Translations under genes and position numbers: made by a program | NCBI GenBank assembly: GCA_002438505.1 | Contig: DJPI01000018.1 | Coordinates: 1 to 64,000 of the forward strand | Direction of reading: 5' to 3' | DNA: 64,000 bases | DNA from: Ruminococcaceae bacterium UBA6416 | GTDB lineage: Bacteria; Bacillota; Clostridia; Oscillospirales; Acutalibacteraceae | In this document: positions 49,283 to 56,812 of the stretch, piece after piece | Position numbering within the stretch: position 1 is the first letter of the stretch | How the letters are laid out: the number at the start of each line of letters is the position of its first letter | Notes under the pieces: generated by a model | Database searches by the model: none | Told to the model about the DNA's origin: nothing | Seen by the model: only the letters and a program-made list of their open reading frames with translations

Positions 49283-49631
49283 AATAAAAACCTCCGTCCG
49301 TAAGAATATCGGCGCTTTTCAAAAAAGCCTCATCACGCATGGCCTTTTCAATGGAAAATTCCTTTTCAAGGTCACGCTGAATGGTCATGTCTCCGGCTTT
49401 GTAGCTGCTGAACCTGTCAGGTGAGGCAAGAAGGCGGACAAAAATCTGAACCCTTGCCTCAGCGGCAGCGAGCGCCGCAACACGCGGCGACTCGCTGTCT
49501 GCATCCTCTTTGAGAATGCTCTTGACAAAATTCAGCGCTCTCTGACAAACGGGAAGAAGCTGCGCGTCCGGAACATCGGTGAGATCGGCGTGCTCCTTGA
49601 GTATTGCGCAGACCTCAGTCGGTTCAATCAT
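49266..49631 (-). CDS. Phage head-tail connector (gp6-like)
   Basis: A 121-aa mostly helical protein in the right place and size for a head-tail connector. It reads MIEPTEVCAILKEHADLTDVPDAQ, then ALNFVKSILKEDADSESPRVAALAAAEARVQIFVRLL, and ends with SADILTDGGFYFAAQS. GGAGG lies seven bases before the ATG at 49631. An in-frame TTG three bases upstream is less likely. Confidence 0.6.
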   Translation of the reverse strand: MIEPTEVCAILKEHADLTDVPDAQLLPVCQRALNFVKSILKEDADSESPRVAALAAAEARVQIFVRLLASPDRFSSYKAGDMTIQRDLEKEFSIEKAMRDEAFLKSADILTDGGFYFAAQS

Positions 49632-49649
49632 CAAAACGCCTCCTTTTGC

Positions 49650-50657
49650 TTAAAGCGAAAGAGCCTTTGAAGCGGGCGTATAAATTTTTGCAAAGCCCGC
49701 AATGCTTGTGATTGCCGCACGTTCAAGCTGGCGGTCAATGAGCTTGTCAAATTCCGTTGTGACGCCGCCCGCGGAAACAAGCTCAAGCGCACAGGTTTTG
49801 TCAAGACCGATGAGCTTGTCCGCCTCAACGGCTGAGCTTTTAACAAGCTCGGCGCCGAACGGAGTGACAAGATTTCCGGTTGAATGGAAGCTGAGACCGG
49901 CCGCGGCATCGCGCATTTCCGAAAGCTTAAGGATATGCGCCGTCATTGAGGGCGAGGCAATGATGCAGTTGAGCGTATAGGGGTCAAAGCTGTTCCAAAA
50001 ATCAACAAGGTCGCTGTAAGCGAGTGTACCTTCGGTTGCAACGGATTTTTTTGTGATGGCGTTTCCGTTTCCGTCTCCGTTCATGAGAACGTCCACTGCA
50101 TCCTTGAGCTGAGATTTTGCAATATAAGCACCAATCTGGCGCAGCGTCACTGTGAAAAGGTCAAGGCGCTGGAAGCGGATTGCTTCATATGACGCAACAA
50201 GCATTCTTCCGCGCTTATGAAGTTTGACAAGGTTTTCCTGGGTCTTTACCTGCGTTTCCGGAATCACCGCACCCTCGCCAACAATTTTGAGGCTCTTTTC
50301 GTCATCGGACGGAACGGAGGTGATGGTTCTGTAATCAAGCGCTTCAACATTCGTTGTTGTTGCAACAATCTTTTGAAGAAGGTCGTTCTCCTCAATTCCG
50401 GCGTTTACCGCCCTGCTGATATATTCGGGGAAAAGGGCTGCGCTGTCTGAGGTTTTGAAGAATTTTTCAACCCTGTCACTGCCCTTTCCGCTCACTCTGA
50501 TTGAAAAGCGCTTGAGCTGGCGCTGATAGGCATCAAGCCCTTCAAGCTCGGTGCCGATGTAATTTTCAGACGGGTCAAGCTCTTCAAGCGCCTCGGTGAA
50601 GCTTTTTCCGGTTGTGTAAAGTCCTTTTTCAAGCTTAATGTTTTCATATACTGCCAT
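49650..50657 (-). CDS. Phage major capsid protein (HK97-fold type)
   Basis: A 335-aa protein from the ATG at 50657 (GGAGG eight bases upstream). The N terminus is charged with a possible delta region; the core reads RITSVPSDDEKSLKIVGEGAVIPETQVKTQENLVKLHKRGRMLVASYEAIRF-like (in segments) with the E-loop and spine pattern, and the P domain ends with NCIIASPSMTAHILKL and AGGVTTEFDKLIDRQLERAAITSIAGFAKI. Position between a decoration-like and a connector-like gene agrees. Confidence 0.75.
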   Translation of the reverse strand: MAVYENIKLEKGLYTTGKSFTEALEELDPSENYIGTELEGLDAYQRQLKRFSIRVSGKGSDRVEKFFKTSDSAALFPEYISRAVNAGIEENDLLQKIVATTTNVEALDYRTITSVPSDDEKSLKIVGEGAVIPETQVKTQENLVKLHKRGRMLVASYEAIRFQRLDLFTVTLRQIGAYIAKSQLKDAVDVLMNGDGNGNAITKKSVATEGTLAYSDLVDFWNSFDPYTLNCIIASPSMTAHILKLSEMRDAAAGLSFHSTGNLVTPFGAELVKSSAVEADKLIGLDKTCALELVSAGGVTTEFDKLIDRQLERAAITSIAGFAKIYTPASKALSL

Positions 50658-50677
50658 ATTCAATTCCTCCTTATAAA

Positions 50678-51022
50678 TTAGAAATAAAAACCGACTGTTT
50701 TTCCCGTTGTGTCAACGTCAATGACGGAAACCGCCGTTCCGTTGCTTGACATTGTTTTAACATTAGAGCTTCCGTCTCCGGCAAGGAGTGAGCGGCCAAC
50801 AGTCGGAGCTGCGCCCGAATACTTCACCTTGCAGTAGCCGCAAAGCTGGACGGTTGCATAGCCGTCTCTGACGTCAACGCATATGCCGCAGAAGGCCACG
50901 CCCGAGCCTGCGGCGCCAACGGTGTAATTGCTTGTGAATGTGACCGGTTCACCTTTTTTTACGCCTGCATCGGCGGCAAAGGTTGCTGTTTTTGAATTAA
51001 AGCCTTCAAGTGATACGTTCAT
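50678..51022 (-). CDS. Capsid decoration-like protein
   Basis: A ~114-aa all-beta protein starting MNVSLEGFNSKTATFAAD. The start at 51022 is favoured because GGAGG is then nine bases away; an ATG at 51028 is closer than usual. GEPVTFTSNYTVGAAGSGVAFCGICVDVRDGYATVQLCGY resembles DUF2190/cement-type head decoration proteins that sit just before the capsid gene. Two nearby Cys may be incidental. Confidence 0.6.
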   Translation of the reverse strand: MNVSLEGFNSKTATFAADAGVKKGEPVTFTSNYTVGAAGSGVAFCGICVDVRDGYATVQLCGYCKVKYSGAAPTVGRSLLAGDGSSNVKTMSSNGTAVSVIDVDTTGKTVGFYF

Positions 51023-51036
51023 TTTCATTTTCCTCC

Positions 51037-51993
51037 TTAAATTCTGAATGCGGTGTTGTCCGCTGATTTTCCGTTGTTAAAACTTTTGAGCTGCGGTTCG
51101 GCCGGAAAAAGCTTTTCAACCTGTTTTTTCAGTCCTTTTGAAAAAGACTGAAGCTCTGAAACATTCATTCCCTCACAGCCCTTTGCAAAAACTTTTGCGT
51201 CAACATTCGGCATGACGATATGAACATTTTTTTCAATCTCGTTCAAAAGACTTTTTCGATAGAGCTTTGCGTCCTCGGCTTCTCTCTCAAGTGATGAAAT
51301 GTAAGCTTTGAGCTTTTCAACCTGATTTTTTGAAAGCTCCAAAGATGAATCCGCGCTTTTAAAAATTTCAATTACATTTTCCGTTGATATTCTCTCCTTT
51401 TCAAAGTTTTTGGTCACACCTGCCGCGCGCTGAGCCGGAACGGCAACAAACGACCATTCATAGGCATCGGTCGGCTCTTTGAGAACCGCAAAGCAAAGCG
51501 AACCGGAATAGTTCTTTCCTCTCATGTGCTCGCAGCCGTGCTTTCTCATGTCGGCGCCGCAGACCGAACAAAGCGCCTTTTCAACCGCACAGCTCACGCT
51601 GACCTCCTTTTTGATTCCGCCCTCAATTTCTTCAATGAGGCTCTCGTTCTCCTTTGTTCTGACCATGTATGCCCTGGCTTTCAAAACGCTGTAAAACTCG
51701 CCGAGCGGCGTTTTTCTGCTTTTGTCGGTCTCAACCCACGTTTTGAAAATACGCGCCGTCTGGAGCGTGCTTTTTGCGTTGTGGTCAAAAATCCCCGTCT
51801 TGCCTTCAAAAAGAGCGGCAAGGCCGTTGAGCGCTGGAAGAGAAAAGCATTCAAAATCGCGGTCAACATCATTGTCACAAAGACTGACCGAAAAAACATA
51901 AACATCCTTTTCTGAAAGCTTTTTTCTTGTGTACCGGTTAATGAGGTCAAGCTCGCCCTCTTTGTTCTGATTGGTTTGATTATTCGTTTCCAT
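51037..51993 (-). CDS. Putative phage prohead protease/scaffold
   Basis: A 318-aa protein from the ATG at 51993 (AAAGGTG upstream), overlapping the portal gene by 14 bases. The N-terminal ~190 residues contain VFSVSLCDNDVDRDFECF, GIFDHNAKSTLQTARIFKTW and four Cys/His that look zinc-ligand-like (CSVCGADMRKHGCEHM). The C-terminal part is a long coiled-coil-like helix typical of scaffolds (SLELSKNQVEKLKAYISSLEREAEDAKL). Position between portal and capsid argues for assembly protease plus scaffold; no catalytic triad is asserted. Confidence 0.6.
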   Translation of the reverse strand: METNNQTNQNKEGELDLINRYTRKKLSEKDVYVFSVSLCDNDVDRDFECFSLPALNGLAALFEGKTGIFDHNAKSTLQTARIFKTWVETDKSRKTPLGEFYSVLKARAYMVRTKENESLIEEIEGGIKKEVSVSCAVEKALCSVCGADMRKHGCEHMRGKNYSGSLCFAVLKEPTDAYEWSFVAVPAQRAAGVTKNFEKERISTENVIEIFKSADSSLELSKNQVEKLKAYISSLEREAEDAKLYRKSLLNEIEKNVHIVMPNVDAKVFAKGCEGMNVSELQSFSKGLKKQVEKLFPAEPQLKSFNNGKSADNTAFRI

Positions 51994-53143
51994 TTTCCAC
52001 ACCTTTCGTTTCAGCAAGAATTTTCTTGCTTTGTGCTTTGTAGTATTCGCTTTTGGCCATCTCTGCAATATCCTGAAGTGTGATATCACTCCACTCGATT
52101 GAAAAATTGCAGTCGAGGCCAGAAAGAAGAAGATGCGTTTTGCAAATTTGTCTGATGACCGGCTCAATTTCGCGCTGATAGGCCTCAATCTCGCTTGTGA
52201 GGATATCCGCCTGCTGAGAGGACATCCGCTCCGTTGTTGACCATGAAAGGCCAAGCAAAAACGGCGGAATTCCAAGCTTTGCAACGATCTGCTCAAGCAT
52301 CTGCCTGACGGGAACCTCGCTTTCAAGAATCTGGTTGTCTGCGCCGATTGCCTTGATTTCAACATCTCCAACGGCAACAAAGTCTTTGACGGGGCCGTTT
52401 TTTTCCATCGCTTTGCGCCATTCGTTTGCAACCTGCTTTGCCCGCTCTTTTGCATATGCCCTGTCAAGCGTATCGTTCTGCGGCTTATAGGTCACGGCAA
52501 AGCGAACATTGCCCACTCTTTCCCAGTTGAGGCGTATGGTGTTGTAAACTTCAAGCAAAATGTCCGCAACAAACGGCAGCCCCTTGAGCACCGATGTTCC
52601 ATAAATCTTTCCCGGCTCCGGGTTGTGAACGCATTTGAGTATCAGTCCCGGATATTTTACGGGAACAAAGCAGCCGCCGTTACCCCTTGCGCTGACGATA
52701 ACGTCAAGCGGCGATGCCCCGGCCGAAAGCGAAACATTTTTGAGATCCGCAATATAAAGACTTCTTATTCCGGCGCTGTCTGCAACAATTTCACCAACGG
52801 CTGTTCCGCAGGTCAAAAGCTCGCCGAAAAAGGTTGAAAGAAAGGCATAAATTCCTTGCCGCGTTCCGCCAACATCAACCTCACAAAGAAAGCGTTCAAG
52901 GCTCTTCTGTGCTGCGTCCGTTTCCGCTTTGACGCTGAATGTTCCGAGAAGACGTACAAGCTTTCCAATCGCCGCGTCAATTATCGGCACCGCCTCACGC
53001 AGTGAGCGGTAAAGCGCAACGTCCTGAACAACACCGGGGGTATATGACGAAATCGGCAAAAACGGATGGCTGCTTTTTCCCGTCTGCGGAACGGCAACGG
53101 TGTTTTCCGTGCTTTCGGGTTTTTTCTTTTTTCCAAAGGTCAA
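51980..53143 (-). CDS. Phage portal protein
   Basis: A 387-aa portal. The start is a TTG at 53143, with AAGGAG upstream and the terminase stop just two bases before. Portal hallmarks are the N-terminal SLREAVPIIDAAIGKLVRLLG, LKCVHNPEPGKIYGTSVLKGLPFVADILLEVYNTIRLNWERVGNVRFAV, and the C-terminal helical crown region KLGIPPFLLGLSWSTTERMSSQQADILTSEIEAYQREIEPVI (listed here in pieces across ~residues 160-370). Confidence 0.8.
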   Translation of the reverse strand: MTFGKKKKPESTENTVAVPQTGKSSHPFLPISSYTPGVVQDVALYRSLREAVPIIDAAIGKLVRLLGTFSVKAETDAAQKSLERFLCEVDVGGTRQGIYAFLSTFFGELLTCGTAVGEIVADSAGIRSLYIADLKNVSLSAGASPLDVIVSARGNGGCFVPVKYPGLILKCVHNPEPGKIYGTSVLKGLPFVADILLEVYNTIRLNWERVGNVRFAVTYKPQNDTLDRAYAKERAKQVANEWRKAMEKNGPVKDFVAVGDVEIKAIGADNQILESEVPVRQMLEQIVAKLGIPPFLLGLSWSTTERMSSQQADILTSEIEAYQREIEPVIRQICKTHLLLSGLDCNFSIEWSDITLQDIAEMAKSEYYKAQSKKILAETKGVENGNE

Positions 53144-53144
53144 A

Positions 53145-54416
53145 CTATCTCTCCTTTCTGTCCGATGCAAAAGCAAAGAAGCCATCGTCCTCATTCTCTG
53201 CCAAAGCAGTCGAAACAAAGTATCTTATATCGTCCATTGCGTGATCGTTTTCCTTTCTGGGGCTGTCCTTTGCGCTGCCCTCCTCCCAGCGATAGAGCGA
53301 AAACTCTCTGAGTGCCGCCCTGCAATCGGGTGAGATGAATATCTTTCCCTGCTTAAAGGCCTCATGAACACGGCGGATTCCGCAGGCAACATCGTTTTTG
53401 GCGCGTATCACGCGGAACCTGTTGTGCCGTCTGACGCACTCAATGAAGCTTGCCGCGGATGGGTCAACAATGACCGCCTCAACCGGAAGAGAACCGGCCA
53501 GCCTTTCAAGCTCGGCATAATACTCCTCATCCGTCTTTTGCGCCCCCTCTTTTCTTGAGGAATAGTAATATTCTTTTGTTCGGAACCAACGTCCACCGAA
53601 CAAAGCCCAAAGCCCCATTGACATTGGATTGACCGTTCCGTAGTCACAGGAAACATAAAATTTTTCTCCGCGTTCTTTTGGAGGCGCTTTTGTGTAATTC
53701 CCGTTTGCCGCCTCCGGATACACCAGCCCGTCAACCGCCACCCATTTTCCGAGGACGAATCGTTCATAAAAGCTTCCGCTGTAAAGGCTTTCATAGCGGC
53801 GTATCACTTCCTTTGAAAGCGAGGGGTTGTCCTTCATCAGAAAATGAAGATGGAAGCAGTTTTTTTCCTTTGCTTTTTTGATCCACTCCTCATAGAACCA
53901 GTGGAGCGGATTTTCGGGGTTGCAGTTAAACCAAAACTTTGCGCCCGACGGCGAGCAGCGCGCAACGGCCTGTTCAACAAACGAGCGCGGCATGAGAGCC
54001 ACCTCATCAAAAAACACACCGCAAAGCGTCATGCCCTGAATGAGCGCAGCCGAGGATTCATCGCGGCCGCCGAAAAGATAAAAGCGGTTTTTTCTTCCCG
54101 AAAGGGAGATGTCAATGTAGTTTTGCGACTGCCTCTCGCTGCAATCAAAGCCAAGCGAGGAAAGAACAGGCAAAAGAACGGAAATAACATTTCTGCGCAA
54201 AGAGGTTATTGTTTTTCCGCAGAGAGCGAATGAGCAGTCTGAAAAGCGATATAACGCCCAGGCAACAAATGAAAGCGACATACAGGTTGTTTTTCCGCTG
54301 CGCACCGCTCCGTCGCAGATTATGCCGTCATAATCTTTGAAAGGCGAGCTTTCATGCCACCACGAAAGAACCTCAAGCTGCTTTTTTGAAAAAGAGGTGA
54401 AGCCGCTGTTATCCAT
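53145..54416 (-). CDS. Phage terminase large subunit
   Basis: DNA-packaging motor and nuclease, 423 aa. The ATPase domain carries the Walker A-like GAVRSGKTTCMSLSFVAWAL, Walker B GVFFDEVALMP and the coupling motif NCNPENP. The nuclease domain has the acidic VSCDYGTVNPMSMGLWALFG, AVIVDPSAASFIE and a late NDHAMDDIRYF. GGGAGAAG precedes the ATG, which overlaps the small-subunit stop by eight bases. Confidence 0.93.
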   Translation of the reverse strand: MDNSGFTSFSKKQLEVLSWWHESSPFKDYDGIICDGAVRSGKTTCMSLSFVAWALYRFSDCSFALCGKTITSLRRNVISVLLPVLSSLGFDCSERQSQNYIDISLSGRKNRFYLFGGRDESSAALIQGMTLCGVFFDEVALMPRSFVEQAVARCSPSGAKFWFNCNPENPLHWFYEEWIKKAKEKNCFHLHFLMKDNPSLSKEVIRRYESLYSGSFYERFVLGKWVAVDGLVYPEAANGNYTKAPPKERGEKFYVSCDYGTVNPMSMGLWALFGGRWFRTKEYYYSSRKEGAQKTDEEYYAELERLAGSLPVEAVIVDPSAASFIECVRRHNRFRVIRAKNDVACGIRRVHEAFKQGKIFISPDCRAALREFSLYRWEEGSAKDSPRKENDHAMDDIRYFVSTALAENEDDGFFAFASDRKER

Positions 54417-54888
54417 TCTCTTCTCCCTTCAAAGCATCGGTGCCTTTTTCAATCGCGGAGTAAAACGCTCTGACCGAATCATTCGAGTCTGAAAGGCAAA
54501 GCGCCTCAAGCTTTTCAAGCGCTTTAAGCCGGTCAAAAAATTTCACCTCAATGCCGCCGCCCTTTTGTCTTTTGATTTCAGAGACTGAAAAAAGGTCGGC
54601 CTTTTCAAGTTCCTCCTGTGTCATCTCATCGCAAAAAATCAGTTTCACCGCGTCTGCAACACAGCCGAAAGCAAGCCGGTAATATCCGGCGGCAACGTCC
54701 TGCTTTTTTCTTTTTGTTTTTTCGTCTGCCGCTTTTATGAACGCTGCAACCTCTTTTTTCCTGAGCAGCCGTGCCGCGCTGCGCTGCGGAGAACGGTAGC
54801 CGCTTTTTGCGGCCGCCTCGCGCCCGTTGCGGTCAAGCAGATAGTAGGTGCAAAAAAGCTCCTCCTTTGCGGAAATTTTGTTCTTCAT
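54409..54888 (-). CDS. Phage terminase small subunit
   Basis: A 159-aa DNA-recognition subunit. The ATG at 54888 is chosen over a much longer frame because AAGGAGG lies eight bases upstream. The N-terminal HTH-like region reads KEELFCTYYLLDRNGREAAAKSGYR with LLRKKEVAAFI, the standard P27/terminase_2 pattern; the rest is helical. It opens the head module. Confidence 0.88.
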   Translation of the reverse strand: MKNKISAKEELFCTYYLLDRNGREAAAKSGYRSPQRSAARLLRKKEVAAFIKAADEKTKRKKQDVAAGYYRLAFGCVADAVKLIFCDEMTQEELEKADLFSVSEIKRQKGGGIEVKFFDRLKALEKLEALCLSDSNDSVRAFYSAIEKGTDALKGEENG

Positions 54889-55001
54889 TGTTTCCTCCTT
54901 TCCGGAACTTTGCGGAAGGTCTTTTCCGGTCAAAGTCATAATTTTTTGACCCTTCTTTTTTAACCTTGAAAAAGTCCTTCCATATATACCCTCAAAAACG
55001 G

Positions 55002-55030
55002 AAAAAGTCGCGCATTTTGCGCGACTTTTT
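55002..55030. terminator. Strong symmetrical terminator at the edge of the phage module
   Basis: AAAAAGTCGCGC pairs perfectly with GCGCGACTTTTT over a four-base loop, giving a T run on either strand. Confidence 0.85.
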
Positions 55031-55120
55031 GGCCTGTTTTTAAAAAATTTTCTGGTTTTACAGGATTCGACTGGGTTGTTTTTACATATTGGCAGTTTGA
55101 CGATATTTTGCGGAAACAAA

Positions 55121-55150
55121 AAAGCACCCTGAAAAACCAAGGTGCTTATA
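55121..55150 (-). terminator. Terminator of the 84-aa gene
   Basis: On the minus strand AGCACC and GGTGCT arms over a 12-base loop are followed by TTTTTTG, just past the stop of the 84-aa gene. Confidence 0.75.
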
Positions 55151-55159
55151 AGTCCTGAA

Positions 55160-55414
55160 TCATGATAAATATTTTTTGGTATGTTCCGTTTGTTCAATAG
55201 AAACTCTTCCATCGTTTACATAAATCTTCAAAACTATTGGAGCCGGTGTTTCATCGTTCAAGCCCTTGGCTCCCTTTTTTGGGTCATAATATTGCAGCCA
55301 AATGTCATTTTTTCCCCAACACTGCGGCAAGCTTTTAACTTTTTCAAAATCAATATTATTGTGTACACAATAATCTCTGATTTGATCTTCATACGCATTA
55401 AACAGTTTACACAT
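55160..55414 (-). CDS. Small acidic-to-neutral protein, possible immunity partner
   Basis: An 84-aa soluble protein starting MCKLFNAYEDQIRDYCVHNN, with AAAGG upstream of the ATG. It has a compact alpha/beta pattern, and the stretch WGKNDIWLQYYDPKKGAKGLNDETPAP is notable. It sits 135 bases downstream of the JAMM-domain gene, same strand, like an immunity gene after a toxin. No family was recognised, so the immunity role is inference from context only. Both genes are AT-rich relative to the flanks. Confidence 0.6.
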   Translation of the reverse strand: MCKLFNAYEDQIRDYCVHNNIDFEKVKSLPQCWGKNDIWLQYYDPKKGAKGLNDETPAPIVLKIYVNDGRVSIEQTEHTKKYLS

Positions 55415-55549
55415 AGTTATCTGAGCCTTTCTGACTACAAATATTACTAAACAATTCTGTTCAGTCCTTGCTGTAGCCCGGCAAGGACTGATACCGGTTT
55501 CATCCGTTGTGAATTTTCAAAAAGCAAATTTCAAGAGATGCAATTTTGA

Positions 55550-56101
55550 TTAGCGTGATTTGGCACACCAATCACGCCTTTTTTCAAATGTCCTGAAATC
55601 ACCTTTAGAATTATATATTACTGCATTTTCCTGATTAAAACAATCCAATATGGCATAATCTCCGTCCGATGGCTGCATACTCAAAAAATCCGTTCCCGGG
55701 TGTGTGTGTCCGCTCCAACGATATCCTGCCATTTTAAGTTGTTCGGCTTTTTCAATATCAATATTCACACTATACCTATCACCGCGAATAATCAATCGTT
55801 CATTTTCCTTTGTAAACATTGCGAATTCAACGCCTGTTTTTGCTGTTAAAGCCGACAAATCTTTCATGTTGACATTATTCTTTTTAACAGCGCAGCTGCT
55901 ATCAATTTCAGGCAGTGCCTCTAACAACTCTTTCTGGCGGTTGCTTAAATCAACATCAAATATTAAAACCGCATTCGGATTTCCTTTTCCGGTATTGCGC
56001 TGTTCAATGGGAAGTTCAATAGAATTAATCGGCACTGATTTCACGCCTTCCAATTTTATTATATCACTTTCATTACTATTGTCAATGTCTTTTCTTTCCA
56101 T
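55550..56101 (-). CDS. Orphan JAMM-motif domain protein, probably a detached MuF-type toxin C terminus
   Basis: A 183-aa frame. Residues 130-148 read SGHTHPGTDFLSMQPSDGD, which keeps the metalloprotease pattern HxHP...PSxxD (His132, His134, Ser145, Asp148); Glu92 in TGVEFAMF is a candidate for the usual upstream glutamate. MKDLSALTAKTGVEFAMFTKEN and AVIYNSKGDFRTFEK are features seen at the C terminus of phage minor-head (MuF) polymorphic toxins. There is no ribosome binding site before the ATG at 56101, which suggests that the domain has lost the rest of its parent protein. The head-protein part is absent here. Confidence 0.6.
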   Translation of the reverse strand: MERKDIDNSNESDIIKLEGVKSVPINSIELPIEQRNTGKGNPNAVLIFDVDLSNRQKELLEALPEIDSSCAVKKNNVNMKDLSALTAKTGVEFAMFTKENERLIIRGDRYSVNIDIEKAEQLKMAGYRWSGHTHPGTDFLSMQPSDGDYAILDCFNQENAVIYNSKGDFRTFEKRRDWCAKSR

Positions 56102-56223
56102 AGTAAGAAAAACATTATATCCAAGCGTAAATTCGTTAGTTTACTGTATTTTAATATATCTGTGATTTTCAACGGCATCAGTATCCACACAGTTCATAAG
56201 TTAACAGCAAATATGCGAGAATG

Positions 56224-56727
56224 TCAGTTATTTATATTGTAACACTGTTTCAAAAACTCCTCAACCGGAGCAAGGTTTTCCTCCTTCACGGAGTCAAAGC
56301 CGTTTTCAAAAAGCTCAAGCGCCCGTTTGTCATCCGGGTCGCCGCTTTCTTTAACCTTGCTTTTCATCATGCGCAGCATCATGCTCATCATCATTTTATA
56401 CATCCCGCGCAGCTTTTTAACACTGAAGGCACCGGGAAGATAAAAGAACGGTTCCGTTATGGCGTTCTTTTCCGCCGTTTCTTGTTTTGATTTTTCGCCC
56501 GGCATCATTCCGACGGCAACAACCGCTTTGAGCTTTCCAAACTTTTCCCTCGCCTGAGAAAGCCCCTGCACGGTACCGGCCATTACCCAGCCGAAATAAA
56601 TAATCTCGCTGTTTTTCAAAGCCTCACATTTTGAAAGCTCATAAACGCCGCAGCCGGTTTTCTCGCCAAGCATTTTTGCATATCTTTCCGTTGAGCCTGT
56701 GTTTGTGGTATAAACAATCGCTGTCAT
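56224..56727 (-). CDS. Flavodoxin-family protein
   Basis: A 167-aa FMN-binding electron-transfer-type protein. The phosphate-binding loop reads TTNTGSTERYAKML (the classic T-x-T-G-x-T variant) and IYFGWVMAGTVQGL fits the isoalloxazine loop. The C-terminal part is richer in Met and helical, as in flavodoxin_5 types. GGAGG precedes the ATG. The redox partner is not identifiable from neighbours. Confidence 0.88.
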   Translation of the reverse strand: MTAIVYTTNTGSTERYAKMLGEKTGCGVYELSKCEALKNSEIIYFGWVMAGTVQGLSQAREKFGKLKAVVAVGMMPGEKSKQETAEKNAITEPFFYLPGAFSVKKLRGMYKMMMSMMLRMMKSKVKESGDPDDKRALELFENGFDSVKEENLAPVEEFLKQCYNINN

Positions 56728-56783
56728 CTTTGTTCCTCCGTAAAAATATTGTTGCTTTGCCTGTTTTCGGGATGAATAAGTGA

Positions 56784-56805
56784 AAAGGCCGAGAAACCGG
56801 CCTTT
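56784..56805 (-). terminator. Terminator of the zinc-ribbon gene
   Basis: AAAGGCCG and CGGCCTTT arms over a six-base loop, then TTCAC, just past the stop. Confidence 0.75.
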
Positions 56806-56812
56806 GTCACAT

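Larger units (their letters stand above)
54889..55159. other. Boundary region upstream of the phage head module
   Basis: A 271-base gap with two terminators: a strong hairpin at 55002-55030 and one at 55121-55150 for the next gene. The 110 bases closest to the small-terminase gene should contain its promoter, but no clear consensus was seen. No integrase or repeat-like attachment site was recognised here. Confidence 0.5.

Noticed and set aside
51526..51915. Plus-strand frame of 129 codons opposite the protease/scaffold gene
   Set aside because: It has no ribosome binding site and only mirrors the codon pattern of the real minus-strand gene.
54409..55212. A 267-codon frame ending at the small terminase stop
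   Set aside because: The upstream part has no ribosome binding site, runs through two terminators and overlaps the 84-aa gene; the real start is at 54888.
48114..56101. Prophage attachment sites
   Set aside because: No direct repeats or tRNA were seen at the edges of the head module, and no integrase is present.
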